A stretch of DNA of 64,000 nucleotides, taken from assembly GCA_963841065.1 (NCBI GenBank), contig CAWJBI010000064.1, positions 1 to 64,000 on the forward strand, in the 5' to 3' direction. The position numbers were made by a program, and so were the translations under genes. The notes beneath the pieces are model-generated. The model had not been told where the DNA came from, did no database searches, and saw nothing but the letters and a program-made list of their open reading frames with translations. Within the stretch, counting starts at the first letter, position 1. Each line of letters opens with the position of its first letter. Shown here piece after piece: positions 40,036 to 50,103 of the stretch. This DNA comes from M0108 sp963841065 (GTDB lineage: Bacteria; Pseudomonadota; Gammaproteobacteria; Chromatiales; Chromatiaceae).

Positions 40036-40151
40036 CGGGAACCTGTTGCAAGAGGGACGGGTACGGAGACTTCTGGACGCGAGGCCATCAAGGGACAGCC
40101 TTGGCGTCGCATCAGGGGGATGGCGGATCTTCCCGAGTCTCGGCCGCGCCA

Positions 40152-41363
40152 TCAGGGCTTGGCGTCCTGTCCTGGAGGCGCGGGGCTGGCCGGCGCAGGG
40201 CTTACAGCCCTGGGCTGGAACTGGGGGCGATCCAGCCAGTAGGGGTCCGCCACGCCCTCGCGATAGGCCGCCAGGGACGCGGGGGAGGAGTTGACACGCA
40301 GGTTGGCGTAGGTCCCTTCCTCGGTCTCCCAGCGCTCGTGCCAGAAGACCGCAGCACGGAAGAGGGGGTACAAGTCCTTGAGGGCGGGGAAGGCGGCGCG
40401 GATAAAGTCCGCCTTGTCCCCGGGCTTAAACTCGCCCACCCCCCACTCGGCCAGGATCATCGGCTTGTCAGGATTGATCCCGTGCAACACCGGGTAGGCA
40501 TCCTCCACGACATCATTAAAAGTGGGCGAACCGTCGAAGCGATTCAGCTTACCGTAGGCGCTCAGGCCCAACCAATCCACGTAGGCGTCCCCGGGATAGT
40601 AGCTGGCCATGATATTCCAGGGTGCCTTGGGCAGGGAGGCGTTGTTGGCATGAAAACCCCAGAGGATGTTGTCCACCCCCCGGGCCCGGACACGGTCGAT
40701 GACATAGCGGTTGGCCTTTTTCACCAGCTCGGGTCCGGCGTACAGGGTACGCCCCTCCTCCTCGCCGATAATGTCGCCGCCCCCGTAGAAGACCCCGGAC
40801 CAGGGGAACCAGCTGCCGTTGGCCTCCAGGCCCCAGGTGACGAGCAGGGGCTTACCGTGGGCCTTGGCGCCGTCGGCCCACTGGTCGATGTAGGCATCCC
40901 ATTGGCCCGCGAGGATGCTGGGGACGTTGAAGCGGTCCGGACCACGGTTTTCCATATAGGGCCGATCCCAGGGTGACCAGAAGATCAGCGGCACGGCGCC
41001 GTAGGCGGCAATGATATGGGTGGCCTTGGTGGGGAACTGCTGCTCGCCCCAGAAGCTGCCAAAGGCGACGATGGCAAGATGCTTGCCGGTCAGCTTCTCG
41101 AAGTCCATCAGGGCGTCATAGGTGACATCGCCCTCGCCCTCGCCGAAATCCACATAGGCGCCCGTGTAGGCCGCGTCCTTGGGCATGACCAGATCCACCG
41201 GCCCGGTGGGCACGACCGCCGCCGGTACCCGCTTATCCGCCGACTCGCCCCCCGGGCCGCAGCCGGTCAGGAGCGCCAGCAGGCCCAGCAAGGCCAGGAG
41301 GAGGATCGGTCCCGTGCCTGGCGCTCGCCCGTCTCGGGAAGGGCCTGCGGGTCGCGGGCTCAT
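40152..41363 (-). CDS. GH26-like lipoprotein (beta-mannanase/endoglucanase fold)
   Basis: A 403-residue lipoprotein (lipobox LLTGC, followed by GPGGES) with a TIM-barrel glycosidase domain. Two candidate acid residues are the Glu in GLEANGSWFPW near residue 177 and the Glu in ILAEWGVGEF near 303, matching the GH26 pattern. Its start ATG overlaps the stop of the upstream fusion gene (ATGA), so they are translated together. It would sit in the inner or outer membrane facing the periplasm and cut the polymer made by the fusion. Confidence 0.7.
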   Translation of the reverse strand: MSPRPAGPSRDGRAPGTGPILLLALLGLLALLTGCGPGGESADKRVPAAVVPTGPVDLVMPKDAAYTGAYVDFGEGEGDVTYDALMDFEKLTGKHLAIVAFGSFWGEQQFPTKATHIIAAYGAVPLIFWSPWDRPYMENRGPDRFNVPSILAGQWDAYIDQWADGAKAHGKPLLVTWGLEANGSWFPWSGVFYGGGDIIGEEEGRTLYAGPELVKKANRYVIDRVRARGVDNILWGFHANNASLPKAPWNIMASYYPGDAYVDWLGLSAYGKLNRFDGSPTFNDVVEDAYPVLHGINPDKPMILAEWGVGEFKPGDKADFIRAAFPALKDLYPLFRAAVFWHERWETEEGTYANLRVNSSPASLAAYREGVADPYWLDRPQFQPRAVSPAPASPAPPGQDAKP

Positions 41364-44300
41364 CCCCGCCGGCCCTCCGCCAGGCCCTGGGCGACCGTGG
41401 CGGTGCGATCCAGTTTGCCCCAGCCCACCCAGACACCCTTGAGGGCCTTGAAGATGGCCTTGGCGACGGCGTAATTGAAGACAGGCCGATAGATGATCCG
41501 CATCGGCAGGATGAGCCAGACCTGGCGCAGAGGTTCACGCTCGATCCAATAGGCCACCGCCGCCAGCAGCATGTCCGAGGCGATGAAGGTGAAGAAGTAG
41601 ATATAGAGCAGCAGATTGGTCGGGTTGAGGATGAGGGCCGCGAGCAGCACCACATCCACCAGCAGCCCGATGGCGACCAGGACGAAATTAAAGAACCAGG
41701 CATTGGGCAGGCTGAACCAGCCCAGGGCGCCATGCCGCAGGGCAAAGAGCATGTCCCGGTGTTTCCAGAGGCACTGCAAGGTGCCGAAGGCCCAGCGGAA
41801 GCGCTGGCGGGCAAAGGTACGCGGGGTCTCGGGGGCCTCGGTCCAGGCCACCGCCCGGGGGGCATAGCGGATGCGGTAGCCCTGGCGGTGAAGACTGAGA
41901 GTAAGGTCCGTGTCCTCGGCCAGGGTCTCGGTGCTGATCCCCCCCGCGGCCCGGATGGCGTCCAGCCGGAAGGCGCTCACCGCCCCGGGGACCACGGTGA
42001 TGCAGTTCAACTGGTCATAGGCCCGGCGGTCCAGGTTGAAGCCGCAGGAATACTCCAGGGCCTGGAAGCGGGCGAAGAGGGTGTCGAGGTTACCGACCCG
42101 CGCCCGACCGGAGACGGCGCCAACCTGGGGATCGGCGAAGGGCCGCACCAGTTCGGTGATGGTGCCGGGCTCGAACTGGGTATCGGCGTCCAGGCTGACG
42201 ACGATCCCGTGCCGGACCTCCTGCAGGCCCTTGATCAGGGCCCGGGCCTTGCCCAGATTGGCCTGGCGGACCAGACGGATCCGGTCGTCCTCCCGCGCCA
42301 GGGCGGCCACGATATCGCCGGTCCCGTCCCGGGAACCGTCATCGACCACGATCACCTCCATGGGGCCGGGATAGCGGGTGGCGAGCACGGTTTTCAGCGT
42401 CTGGCGAATCACCTTGGCCTCGTTATAGGCCGCCACCAGCACGGACACGGGCGGACAGACGGGGGGCTGACACTCCAGCGGAGGCCAGTCGGAGGCGGCC
42501 CGGGCCAGGCGCTCGGCGCGGCGGCTACGCAAGGCGAGTCCAATCACCATGAGGGTCTTGAGGATGGTCAGGGCGGTGGCCAGGATCAAGAGGGCCCAGA
42601 GGAAATTGCTCACGGCGTGGATAATCTCGAAACCGCCGTCGCTGATCATGCGGATGATGGGCTGCTGATTGGCCGGCACGGGGGGCATGAGTTGCGCCGC
42701 CGGGATTTTCAGTATCTCGGAGAGCGGCAGGATGGTCTCGCCCCGGGCCCGCAGGTAATGGATGATCTCGGGCAAGACCTCGAGGGTCTGGCTTCGGTCG
42801 CCGCCCGCGTCGTGAAGCAGGACGATGCTACCCCCATCCCGCCGCCCCATGCGGACCCGCTCGAGCATGGTCTCCACCCCGGGCTTGGCCCAGTCCTCGG
42901 GGTCGATATCCATGGTCACCGTCAGATAACCCATGCGCTGGGCGATGCCGATGGGCACCAGTTCCTCGACGGTATGGGGGTTGGTGTCGGCGTTGTAGGG
43001 GGGCCGGAAGAGGATGGTGGACTGGCCGGTGATGGACTCGATCAGGCGCTGAGTGGCGTTCAGCTCCAGCTTCGCCCTTTCCTCGGAGACCTCGGCGATA
43101 TTGGGGTGGGTGTAGGTGTGGACGCCGATCAGGTGCCCCTCGCGCACGATCCGCTGGACCAATTCGGGGTTCTCTTCCATGTTGGCGCCGATCAGGAAAA
43201 AGGTCGCCCGCACCCCCTCGGCCTTGAGGATATCCAGGAGGGCCGGGGTCCATTCGGGGTCCGGGCCGTCGTCGAAGGTAATGGCGACCGCATCCCGCGG
43301 TCCCGCGCCCTCATGCACCAGGGTCAGATAGGTAGGGAACTTCTCGTAGCGGGCGCTGGCCAGGTTGTTCTTGTCCAGGGTGACGCGGCGGAGGCCATCG
43401 GCGCGTTGGTCGTCGATGCTAATGAGACTGCCCTTGCCGACATGGGCCATGGCATCGCCGGGGCTGAGGGTTTCGAGCTGGGCGAGGTCTAGCGGGGCCA
43501 GGGGCTTGGCGGGGGCCAGGGCCAGGACGGGCCAGATGTCGGGGTCCTCGGTACCCAGCCGGAAGATGGCGATGCCGCCGGCCTGACTGGCTCGAGTCGC
43601 CGTCAAGTGGTTCAGGAAGGTAACGGCGTCCAGAAACCAGATATTGTGGACGGAGTCCTGATCCTGGTACCGAAAGCGCGGATTCAAGGTTAGCGAATCG
43701 AAGGCCAGGCCCTTCTGGGCCGAGCGCCCGGCCCTGGCCATGGCGTCCTCGAAACTGATGAGACTGGCCTCCTCGTCACCCTCCCGCCAGTCGTAACCAT
43801 AGGCACCGATGCCAATCACCCATTGGCCCGGCCGGCCATAGCCCTGAGTCAAGGTGCCGAGCCAACCATTGAAGAAGGTTTGGGAGGCCACCGGACCGGG
43901 CGGATTGAGTTCGGCGTTCTCGTCGTAGAGGGCGGCGACGAACCGATCGACATGGGCGGCGAGGGGCTCCAGGTCCAGCAGGACCAATTGGCGGCGGGCC
44001 GGGACACTGAGCCACAGTTCCAAGTCATTGGCGTGGAGCGCCGCGGCCACACGGGCCAGGAGGGCGGTCAGGGCCTCCCGGTAGTGCGGATCGATCTGCT
44101 GCCAGTCGATGAGGACGCCCGCCGCTCCGATCTCCTGGAGGGCCACCACCAGATTGGCCGCGAGGAGTTCCTGTTGGGCAAGGGGCCCAGTCAGCAGGGT
44201 TTCCACCGCCTCGGGCTGCCAGACCTCGTTGGCATCCAGGTTGCGGAGTTGGGGAATGAGGGCCAGACCCGCCTCGCGCACCAGCTCCAGGACCTCCTCG

Positions 44301-44791
44301 GAATGGGTCAGCTTGATCCCACCCTGGCCATTCTCCAGGGAGAGCCAGTCGGGAGCCAGGTGGGTGAGTTGGTCGGCATGGGCCTTGAGGGAGGCGAGGG
44401 CGGCGGGGTCCCAAGTCTCGAAATAGCCCAGGCGGATGTCACCCGTGGGGCCAGCGCCTGACGCGGCCAACCCCCGACCCTTGTTCTCCTTGGCGAAATC
44501 CAGCCAGAGGGGCTTGGCCACCTCCCGACGGGCTTGGTCCGCCGGGGGCTGAGCCTGCAGCCGCGATTTGAGCTGTTCCGCCGCCGGGGGCAGGCTGAGG
44601 CTCGAAGGTACAAACAGCGTCTGGATGAAAATGACCATGCCAAAGGCCGCCAGCCCCCCCAGGAGCAGGCTATAGCGCTTGAATCTTGGCCAGCGCTTGC
44701 CCAGGCGATCGAGGAAGACGAAGGATTCCGCGTCCTCGGAGCCAGGTTGGCCCTCCTCACGCCGATCGCTTGGTGTGGGTTCTGGTGACAT
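41360..44791 (-). CDS. Fusion: GH18-like domain - polysaccharide deacetylase - family 2 glycosyltransferase
   Basis: A 1,143-residue three-part membrane protein. After one membrane helix (YSLLLGGLAAFGMVIFIQTLFV) comes a GH18-like domain (about 95-400; GVLIDWQQIDPHYREAL resembles the GH18 catalytic stretch but has no DxxDxDxE). Then a NodB deacetylase (about 495-690: VAITFDDGPDPEWTPALL, GVHTYTHPN, FRPPYNADT, VLLHDAGGD). Further membrane helices precede a processive GT2 (from ~780: VDDGSRDGTGD, SLDADTQFEPG, ETLAEDTDLTL, RQRFRWAFG) and a membrane tail. One protein could therefore polymerise, deacetylate and bind or trim an amino-sugar polymer, combining PgaB- and PgaC-like jobs. Confidence 0.82.
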   Translation of the reverse strand: MSPEPTPSDRREEGQPGSEDAESFVFLDRLGKRWPRFKRYSLLLGGLAAFGMVIFIQTLFVPSSLSLPPAAEQLKSRLQAQPPADQARREVAKPLWLDFAKENKGRGLAASGAGPTGDIRLGYFETWDPAALASLKAHADQLTHLAPDWLSLENGQGGIKLTHSEEVLELVREAGLALIPQLRNLDANEVWQPEAVETLLTGPLAQQELLAANLVVALQEIGAAGVLIDWQQIDPHYREALTALLARVAAALHANDLELWLSVPARRQLVLLDLEPLAAHVDRFVAALYDENAELNPPGPVASQTFFNGWLGTLTQGYGRPGQWVIGIGAYGYDWREGDEEASLISFEDAMARAGRSAQKGLAFDSLTLNPRFRYQDQDSVHNIWFLDAVTFLNHLTATRASQAGGIAIFRLGTEDPDIWPVLALAPAKPLAPLDLAQLETLSPGDAMAHVGKGSLISIDDQRADGLRRVTLDKNNLASARYEKFPTYLTLVHEGAGPRDAVAITFDDGPDPEWTPALLDILKAEGVRATFFLIGANMEENPELVQRIVREGHLIGVHTYTHPNIAEVSEERAKLELNATQRLIESITGQSTILFRPPYNADTNPHTVEELVPIGIAQRMGYLTVTMDIDPEDWAKPGVETMLERVRMGRRDGGSIVLLHDAGGDRSQTLEVLPEIIHYLRARGETILPLSEILKIPAAQLMPPVPANQQPIIRMISDGGFEIIHAVSNFLWALLILATALTILKTLMVIGLALRSRRAERLARAASDWPPLECQPPVCPPVSVLVAAYNEAKVIRQTLKTVLATRYPGPMEVIVVDDGSRDGTGDIVAALAREDDRIRLVRQANLGKARALIKGLQEVRHGIVVSLDADTQFEPGTITELVRPFADPQVGAVSGRARVGNLDTLFARFQALEYSCGFNLDRRAYDQLNCITVVPGAVSAFRLDAIRAAGGISTETLAEDTDLTLSLHRQGYRIRYAPRAVAWTEAPETPRTFARQRFRWAFGTLQCLWKHRDMLFALRHGALGWFSLPNAWFFNFVLVAIGLLVDVVLLAALILNPTNLLLYIYFFTFIASDMLLAAVAYWIEREPLRQVWLILPMRIIYRPVFNYAVAKAIFKALKGVWVGWGKLDRTATVAQGLAEGRRG

Positions 44792-45007
44792 TTTTCTTAA
44801 TCTTGCCGCCCAAGGCTGATGGATATAAGGGGGCTGCCTTACCGCCAACGGGCGGTCTGGATCAGTTGCTTGACCTTCATTATGGCGAGAGGTTCATGCG
44901 GGCGAAAGGGGACCCGGGGTACTAAATCAGGCGCAACCTCATCCCATAAGAGGGGGCGCGTAGAATAAGCGAACTTTCGCTGGCCCGTGGATAAAAACCT
45001 CGCCCCC

Positions 45008-46021
45008 ATGAAACGCCCTAACCTCATTGTATTGTTGTCTTTTTTGTTGCTGTCCGCCTGCCAGCAGCCAACCGAAACCCTCTTGACCGGGGACACCCAA
45101 GGCACCACTTGGCATCTGAAAATGGTCCTGGACGGGACCTCCGCCAACCCGGAGGAGATCGGGACGGCCGTCGCGGCCCTGTTTCGCCGGATAGACGAGC
45201 GGTTTTCCAACTGGCGCGAGGATTCGGAACTGGCCCGCTTCAATCAGCAAGAGACCACCGAGTGGCAAAGCCTCTCGCCGGAGGTCATCCAGCTCACCCG
45301 CCTTGCCCGCGAGATTCATGACAAGACCGGGGGCTGTTACGACCCGACGGTCCAGCCCCTCTCGGAACTCTGGGGCTTCGCCCGCGAGGAACAGCGGGTG
45401 CCCGCTCCCGGCGAGATCCAGGCCGCCCTCGCCCACATCGGCATGGACAGGCTGGAGATCGATGCCGCCGGGGACCGGCTGCGCAAACGGGACCCGGAGC
45501 TAGAGCTCAGCCTGGATTCCATCGCCCAAGGCTATACCATCGGCGCCATGGCTCAACTGCTGGAGGACCGAGGTATTCACAACTACCTCGCCGAGATCGG
45601 CGGCGAGATGAAGGTCAAGGGCCACAAGGCCAACGGCGGCGCCTGGCGGGTGGCGGTCGAGAAGCCAAGGCCCATGATCCGGGAGGTCCAACGCATCCTG
45701 GAGCTCCATCAGGAGGCCGGCATCGCTGTCATGACCTCGGGGACCTACCGCAACTACTTCGAGGCCGATGGCAAGACCTATTCCCACATCATCGACCCCC
45801 GAACGGGTATGCCCGTCAACCACCAACTGCTTTCGACCACCGTCCTGCACGAGGACCCGACCCTGGCCGACGCCTGGTCCACCGCCCTCCTATGCGTGGG
45901 CGAGACCGAGGGTTTGCGCATCGCCGAGGCGGAAGGATTGCGGGCCTTATTCATCCACCAGGAGGGGGAACAGCTCAAGGAGACCCTGAGCCCGGCCTTC
46001 GCCAAGTACCTGGGGCCCTGA
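45008..46021 (+). CDS. apbE: FAD:protein FMN transferase, lipoprotein
   Basis: A 337-residue ApbE with lipobox LLSAC. It attaches FMN to Thr residues of NqrC/RnfG-type proteins in the periplasm. Motifs include GTTWHL, CYDPTVQPLSELWGF, LSLDSIAQGYTIGAM, YLAEIGGEMKVKG and HIIDPRTGMPV with a metal-binding DAWSTAL. ATG 45008 gives the lipoprotein signal. No rnf or nqr gene is in the window. Confidence 0.92.
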   Translation: MKRPNLIVLLSFLLLSACQQPTETLLTGDTQGTTWHLKMVLDGTSANPEEIGTAVAALFRRIDERFSNWREDSELARFNQQETTEWQSLSPEVIQLTRLAREIHDKTGGCYDPTVQPLSELWGFAREEQRVPAPGEIQAALAHIGMDRLEIDAAGDRLRKRDPELELSLDSIAQGYTIGAMAQLLEDRGIHNYLAEIGGEMKVKGHKANGGAWRVAVEKPRPMIREVQRILELHQEAGIAVMTSGTYRNYFEADGKTYSHIIDPRTGMPVNHQLLSTTVLHEDPTLADAWSTALLCVGETEGLRIAEAEGLRALFIHQEGEQLKETLSPAFAKYLGP

Positions 46022-46042
46022 CGACCTGTCCCCTGGCCGGCG

Positions 46043-46078
46043 GGCACCCAGCCGCCGGCGCGTCCGGGCCTGGGTGCC
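46043..46078 (+). terminator. Possible terminator hairpin after apbE
   Basis: A 9-bp inverted repeat (ggcacccag / ctgggtgcc) with an 18-nt loop begins 22 nt after the apbE stop. There is no U-run, so confidence is limited. Confidence 0.35.
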
Positions 46079-46165
46079 GGGAACCCCGGCAGGCAACCGA
46101 GTATCCAATTCTGGGTTATCGGCCCACATCATTAGTCCAGTCCCCGCTCCCCCTGGAGGTCTTCA

Positions 46166-48865
46166 ATGTCGCCCTCACCCCTCTGGCACCAACACGACGT
46201 CGCTACCACCATCCAGGAACTAGGCTCCAGGCGGGAGGGCCTGACGGAGGCCGAGGCCCAGGAACGCCTGGCCCGTTTCGGCCCCAATCGCCTTACGCCC
46301 CCCCGGAAGCGCGGGCCCCTGATGCGCTTCCTGCTGCAAATCCACAACGTCCTCATCTATGTGCTGCTGGGCGCCGCCGGGGTCACCGCCCTGCTGGGGG
46401 AATGGGTGGATACGGGCGTCATCCTGGGCGTGGTCCTCATCAACGCCCTGATTGGCTTCATCCAGGAGGGCAAGGCCGAAAAGTCCCTGGACGCCATCCG
46501 CAACATGCTCTCGCTCCACGCTACCGTGATCCGGGACGGGCGCCGGCGGGAGATAGCCGCCGAGGACCTGGTGCCGGGGGAGATAGTGCTGCTGGCCTCC
46601 GGCGACAAGGTCCCCGCCGACCTGCGCCTGATCGAGACCCGCAACCTACGGATCGAGGAGGCGGCCCTCACGGGTGAATCGGAACCGGTGGAAAAATCGC
46701 CGGACCCGGTCGCCGCCGAGGCCCCCATCGGCGACCGCGCCTGCATGGCCTACTCCGGCACCCTGGTGGTCTTCGGCCAGGGCCGGGGCCTGGTGGTGGC
46801 CACCGCCGACAACACCGAGATCGGCCGCATCGGCCGCATGCTGGCGGACGTCGAAGGGGTCGTGACCCCCCTCCTCAAGCAGATGGCGGTCTTTGGCCAG
46901 TGGCTCACCATCACCATCCTGGCCCTGGCCGGGTTCGCCCTGGTCTTTGGCATGCTAGTCCATGACCAGGGTGCCGCCGACATGTTCCTGGCCGCCGTGG
47001 GCATCGCCGTCGCCGCCATCCCCGAGGGCCTGCCCGCCATCATGACCATCACCCTGGCCCTGGGGGTGCAACGCATGGCCGCCCGCCAGGCCATCGTGCG
47101 CCGCATGCCCGCCGTGGAGACCCTGGGGGCGGTCACCGTCATCTGTTCCGACAAGACCGGCACCCTGACCAAAAACGAGATGACGGTGGGTCGCCTCATC
47201 ATCGCCGGCCAGGTCATCGAGGTGCAAGGCACGGGTTACGCGCCCCAAGGCGGCTTCTCGGCCCAGGGCCGGGAACTGGACCTGGAGGAGGTGCCGGCAC
47301 TCCTGGAACTGGGCCGCGTCGCCCTGCTCTGCAATGATGCCCGCCTGCGGGAGACCGGGGGAGACTGGGCTCTGGAGGGTGATCCCACCGAGGGGGCCCT
47401 CCTGACCCTGGGCTGCAAAATGGGCCTGGACCCCCATTACGAGGCCGAGGCCCTGCCCCGCCGCGACGTCATTCCCTTCGAATCCCAGCATCGCTTCATG
47501 GCCACCCTGCACCACGACCATGGCGGCCATACCTTTGCCTTCATCAAGGGCGCCCCGGAAGAGGTGCTCCTGCGGTGCGCCCACCAGCGCCAGGCCGGCG
47601 AGGACCAGCCTCTCGATCTCCCCTGGTGGCAGGGCCAGATGGAGGCCCTGGGCCAGGCCGGCCAGCGGGTCCTGGCCCTGGCCTTCGCCCCCATGCCCCC
47701 TGGCAAGACGGATCTGGATTTCGGCGACCTGGAGGGCGGTCTCACCCTGCTGGGCATGGCGGGCATCATGGACCCACCCCGCGAGGAGGCCATCCGCGCC
47801 GTGGCCAACTGCCAGGCCGCCGGCATCCGGGTCAAGATGATCACCGGCGACCATGGCGTCACCGCCCAGGCCATTGGCGCCAGCATGGGCATTGGCAACG
47901 GCCGGGCCCTCACCGGGGCCGAGGTGGAGGCCCTGGACGACGAGGCCCTGCGGCAAGCGGCGGCGGAGACGGATGTCTTCGCCCGCGCCAGTCCCGAACA
48001 TAAGCTGAGGCTGGTCCAGGCCCTGCAGGCCAATGGCGAGGTGGTCGCCATGACCGGCGACGGGGTCAACGACGCCCCGGCCCTGAAACGGGCGGACGTG
48101 GGCGTGGCCATGGGTCACAAAGGCACGGAGGCGGCCAAGGAGGCGGCGGCCGTGGTGCTGGCCGACGACAATTTCGCCACCATCGCCGCCGCCGTGGAGG
48201 AAGGCCGCACCGTTTACGACAATCTGCGCAAGGCCGTCATCTATGTGCTGCCCGTCAGCGCTGGCCAGGCCGCCATGGTGCTGGTGGCCGTGCTCCTGGG
48301 TTACACCCTGCCCATCACCCCGGTGCAGATCCTCTGGGTCAACATGGTGACCGCCGTCACCCTCTCTCTGGCCTTCGCCCTGGAGAAGCCCGAGGCCAAC
48401 ATCATGCGGCGCCCGCCCCGTGATCCGGCCACGCCCCTGGTGGACGGCTTCATGCTCTGGCGCATCCTCTTCGTCACCCTCCTGATGGCGCTGGCCTCCT
48501 TTGGTCTCTTTCTCTGGGAAGAGGCGCGGGGCGCCGATGTCACAACGGCGCGGACCGTGGCGGTCAATGCCCTGGTGGTGGCGGAGATGTTCTACCTCTT
48601 CAACTGCCGCCGCCTGCATGACTCCATCCTCAACCGCGAGGGGTTCCTGGGCAACCGCCTGGCCCTCCAGGCCATCGCCTTCCTGCTGCTGCTGCAACTG
48701 GGCTATACCTACCTGCCCCTGATGCAGACCCTCTTCCACACCGCCCCCATCGACCTGGCCGCCTGGCTGCGCATCCTGGCCACCGGGGTCCTCCTGCTCC
48801 TGATCGTGGAGGGGGAAAAGGCCCTGATCAGCCGTTACCAACGGCGCGGGACGCGGGGTCGCTGA
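46166..48865 (+). CDS. P-type cation-transporting ATPase (P2A-like, HAD-IC)
   Basis: An 899-residue pump. It carries TGES at residue ~169 (actuator), the phosphorylation site SDKTGTLTKNE at Asp ~329, KGAPEEVLLRC in the nucleotide domain, TGDHGVTA and TGDGVNDAPALKRADVGVAMG. The membrane motif IPEGLPAIMTITLALG is that of Ca2+- or Na+-type P2 pumps, not of heavy-metal P1B pumps. Ten membrane helices are expected. The ion is uncertain. A carrier gene follows 11 nt later, suggesting a joint ion-balance function. Confidence 0.88.
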   Translation: MSPSPLWHQHDVATTIQELGSRREGLTEAEAQERLARFGPNRLTPPRKRGPLMRFLLQIHNVLIYVLLGAAGVTALLGEWVDTGVILGVVLINALIGFIQEGKAEKSLDAIRNMLSLHATVIRDGRRREIAAEDLVPGEIVLLASGDKVPADLRLIETRNLRIEEAALTGESEPVEKSPDPVAAEAPIGDRACMAYSGTLVVFGQGRGLVVATADNTEIGRIGRMLADVEGVVTPLLKQMAVFGQWLTITILALAGFALVFGMLVHDQGAADMFLAAVGIAVAAIPEGLPAIMTITLALGVQRMAARQAIVRRMPAVETLGAVTVICSDKTGTLTKNEMTVGRLIIAGQVIEVQGTGYAPQGGFSAQGRELDLEEVPALLELGRVALLCNDARLRETGGDWALEGDPTEGALLTLGCKMGLDPHYEAEALPRRDVIPFESQHRFMATLHHDHGGHTFAFIKGAPEEVLLRCAHQRQAGEDQPLDLPWWQGQMEALGQAGQRVLALAFAPMPPGKTDLDFGDLEGGLTLLGMAGIMDPPREEAIRAVANCQAAGIRVKMITGDHGVTAQAIGASMGIGNGRALTGAEVEALDDEALRQAAAETDVFARASPEHKLRLVQALQANGEVVAMTGDGVNDAPALKRADVGVAMGHKGTEAAKEAAAVVLADDNFATIAAAVEEGRTVYDNLRKAVIYVLPVSAGQAAMVLVAVLLGYTLPITPVQILWVNMVTAVTLSLAFALEKPEANIMRRPPRDPATPLVDGFMLWRILFVTLLMALASFGLFLWEEARGADVTTARTVAVNALVVAEMFYLFNCRRLHDSILNREGFLGNRLALQAIAFLLLLQLGYTYLPLMQTLFHTAPIDLAAWLRILATGVLLLLIVEGEKALISRYQRRGTRGR

Positions 48866-48876
48866 AGTCACCCCGC

Positions 48877-50103
48877 ATGAACGCGGCCGTCCTGGTCATT
48901 TTCGTCATCGTCTATCTGGGGATGATCCTGGGCGGCCTGCCCTTTCTGCAACTGGACCGCACCGGAGTGGCCTTGCTCGGCGCCATCGCCCTGGTGGGCG
49001 TCGGGGCGGTCAGTATCGAGGCGGCGGTGCAATCCCTCCACCTGCCGACCCTGATCCTGCTGTTCGCCTTCATGGTGGTGTCGGCGCAACTGCGGCTGGG
49101 GGGCTTCTACGCCTGGGTCACCCTCAAGCTGGGGTTGTTACCCCTGCGGCCCCCGCTCCTGCTGGGGGCCCTGGTTGCCCTGGTCGGGGCCCTGTCGGCG
49201 GTGTTCAGCAATGATGTCGTCTGTCTGGCGGTGGCACCGGTCCTGATCGACGCCTGTCGGCGGCGGGGGCTGAATCCGATCCCCTACCTGCTGGGGCTGG
49301 CCTGCGCGGCCAATGTCGGTTCTGCGGCGACCCTCATCGGCAACCCCCAGAACATGTTGATTGGCGCCACCCTGGGGCTCTCCTTCGGCGGCTATGCCGC
49401 CCAGGCGCTGGCGCCCGTACTGCTGGGCCTGCTGGCGACCTGGGCCATCATTGCCTGGCAAACGCGGGGGCACTGGACCCTGCTGGTTGATGCCAGGGAG
49501 GAGGCCCGGGGGCGGCGGCCCCCCGATGCCCCAGCCTTCAACCGCTGGCAGACCGCCAAGGGCTTGCTGGTGGCCGGGGCCCTCCTGGGGGTCTTCCTCT
49601 TCACCTCCTGGCCACGCGAGGCGGCGGCCCTGGTGGGGGCGGGGGTCCTGCTCACCAGCCGCCGACTACATTCGCGCCAGATGCTCGGGCTGGTGGACTG
49701 GGAATTACTGGTGCTCTTCATGGGCCTCTTCGTGGTCAACCATGCCCTGCAGGACAGCGGCCTGGTGGCCGAGGCGGTGCGGGCGCTGGCGGCGGGGGGC
49801 CTGCCCCTGGAACAACCGGGCCCCCTCTTCGCGGCGGCGGTGCTGCTCAGTAATCTGGTCTCGAACGTGCCGGCGGTGATGCTGTTGTTACCCGTGGCGA
49901 CCGATCCCCTGGCGGGGCCGATTCTGGCCCTGGCCAGCACCCTGGCCGGGAATCTGCTGCTGGTGGGCAGTATCGCCAACCTGATCGTGGCGGATGCGGC
50001 GGGGCGGCGCCATCTGGTGCTCGACTGGCGCACCCACGCCCGCGCCGGGGTCCCGGTCACCCTGGCGACCCTGGCCATCGCCGCCGCCTTCCTGCATCGC
50101 TAA
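48877..50103 (+). CDS. ArsB/NhaD-type ion transporter
   Basis: A 408-residue membrane carrier with about eleven helices from the ion transporter (IT) superfamily. The conserved re-entrant stretch is SAVFSNDVVCLAVAPV, and a second similar half contains LSNLVSNVPAVMLLLP. GNPQNMLIG in the middle is typical of CitM/SLC13-like members. The substrate could be arsenite, Na+/H+ or a carboxylate. It is co-transcribed with the P-type ATPase and overlaps the stop of the next, convergent gene by 4 nt. Confidence 0.8.
   Translation: MNAAVLVIFVIVYLGMILGGLPFLQLDRTGVALLGAIALVGVGAVSIEAAVQSLHLPTLILLFAFMVVSAQLRLGGFYAWVTLKLGLLPLRPPLLLGALVALVGALSAVFSNDVVCLAVAPVLIDACRRRGLNPIPYLLGLACAANVGSAATLIGNPQNMLIGATLGLSFGGYAAQALAPVLLGLLATWAIIAWQTRGHWTLLVDAREEARGRRPPDAPAFNRWQTAKGLLVAGALLGVFLFTSWPREAAALVGAGVLLTSRRLHSRQMLGLVDWELLVLFMGLFVVNHALQDSGLVAEAVRALAAGGLPLEQPGPLFAAAVLLSNLVSNVPAVMLLLPVATDPLAGPILALASTLAGNLLLVGSIANLIVADAAGRRHLVLDWRTHARAGVPVTLATLAIAAAFLHR

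Noticed and set aside
46955..48871. A 638-codon open frame on the strand opposite the P-type ATPase
   Set aside because: It is the antisense shadow of a high-GC gene; its product is Gly/His/Gln-rich with no domain, and the ATPase has every expected motif.
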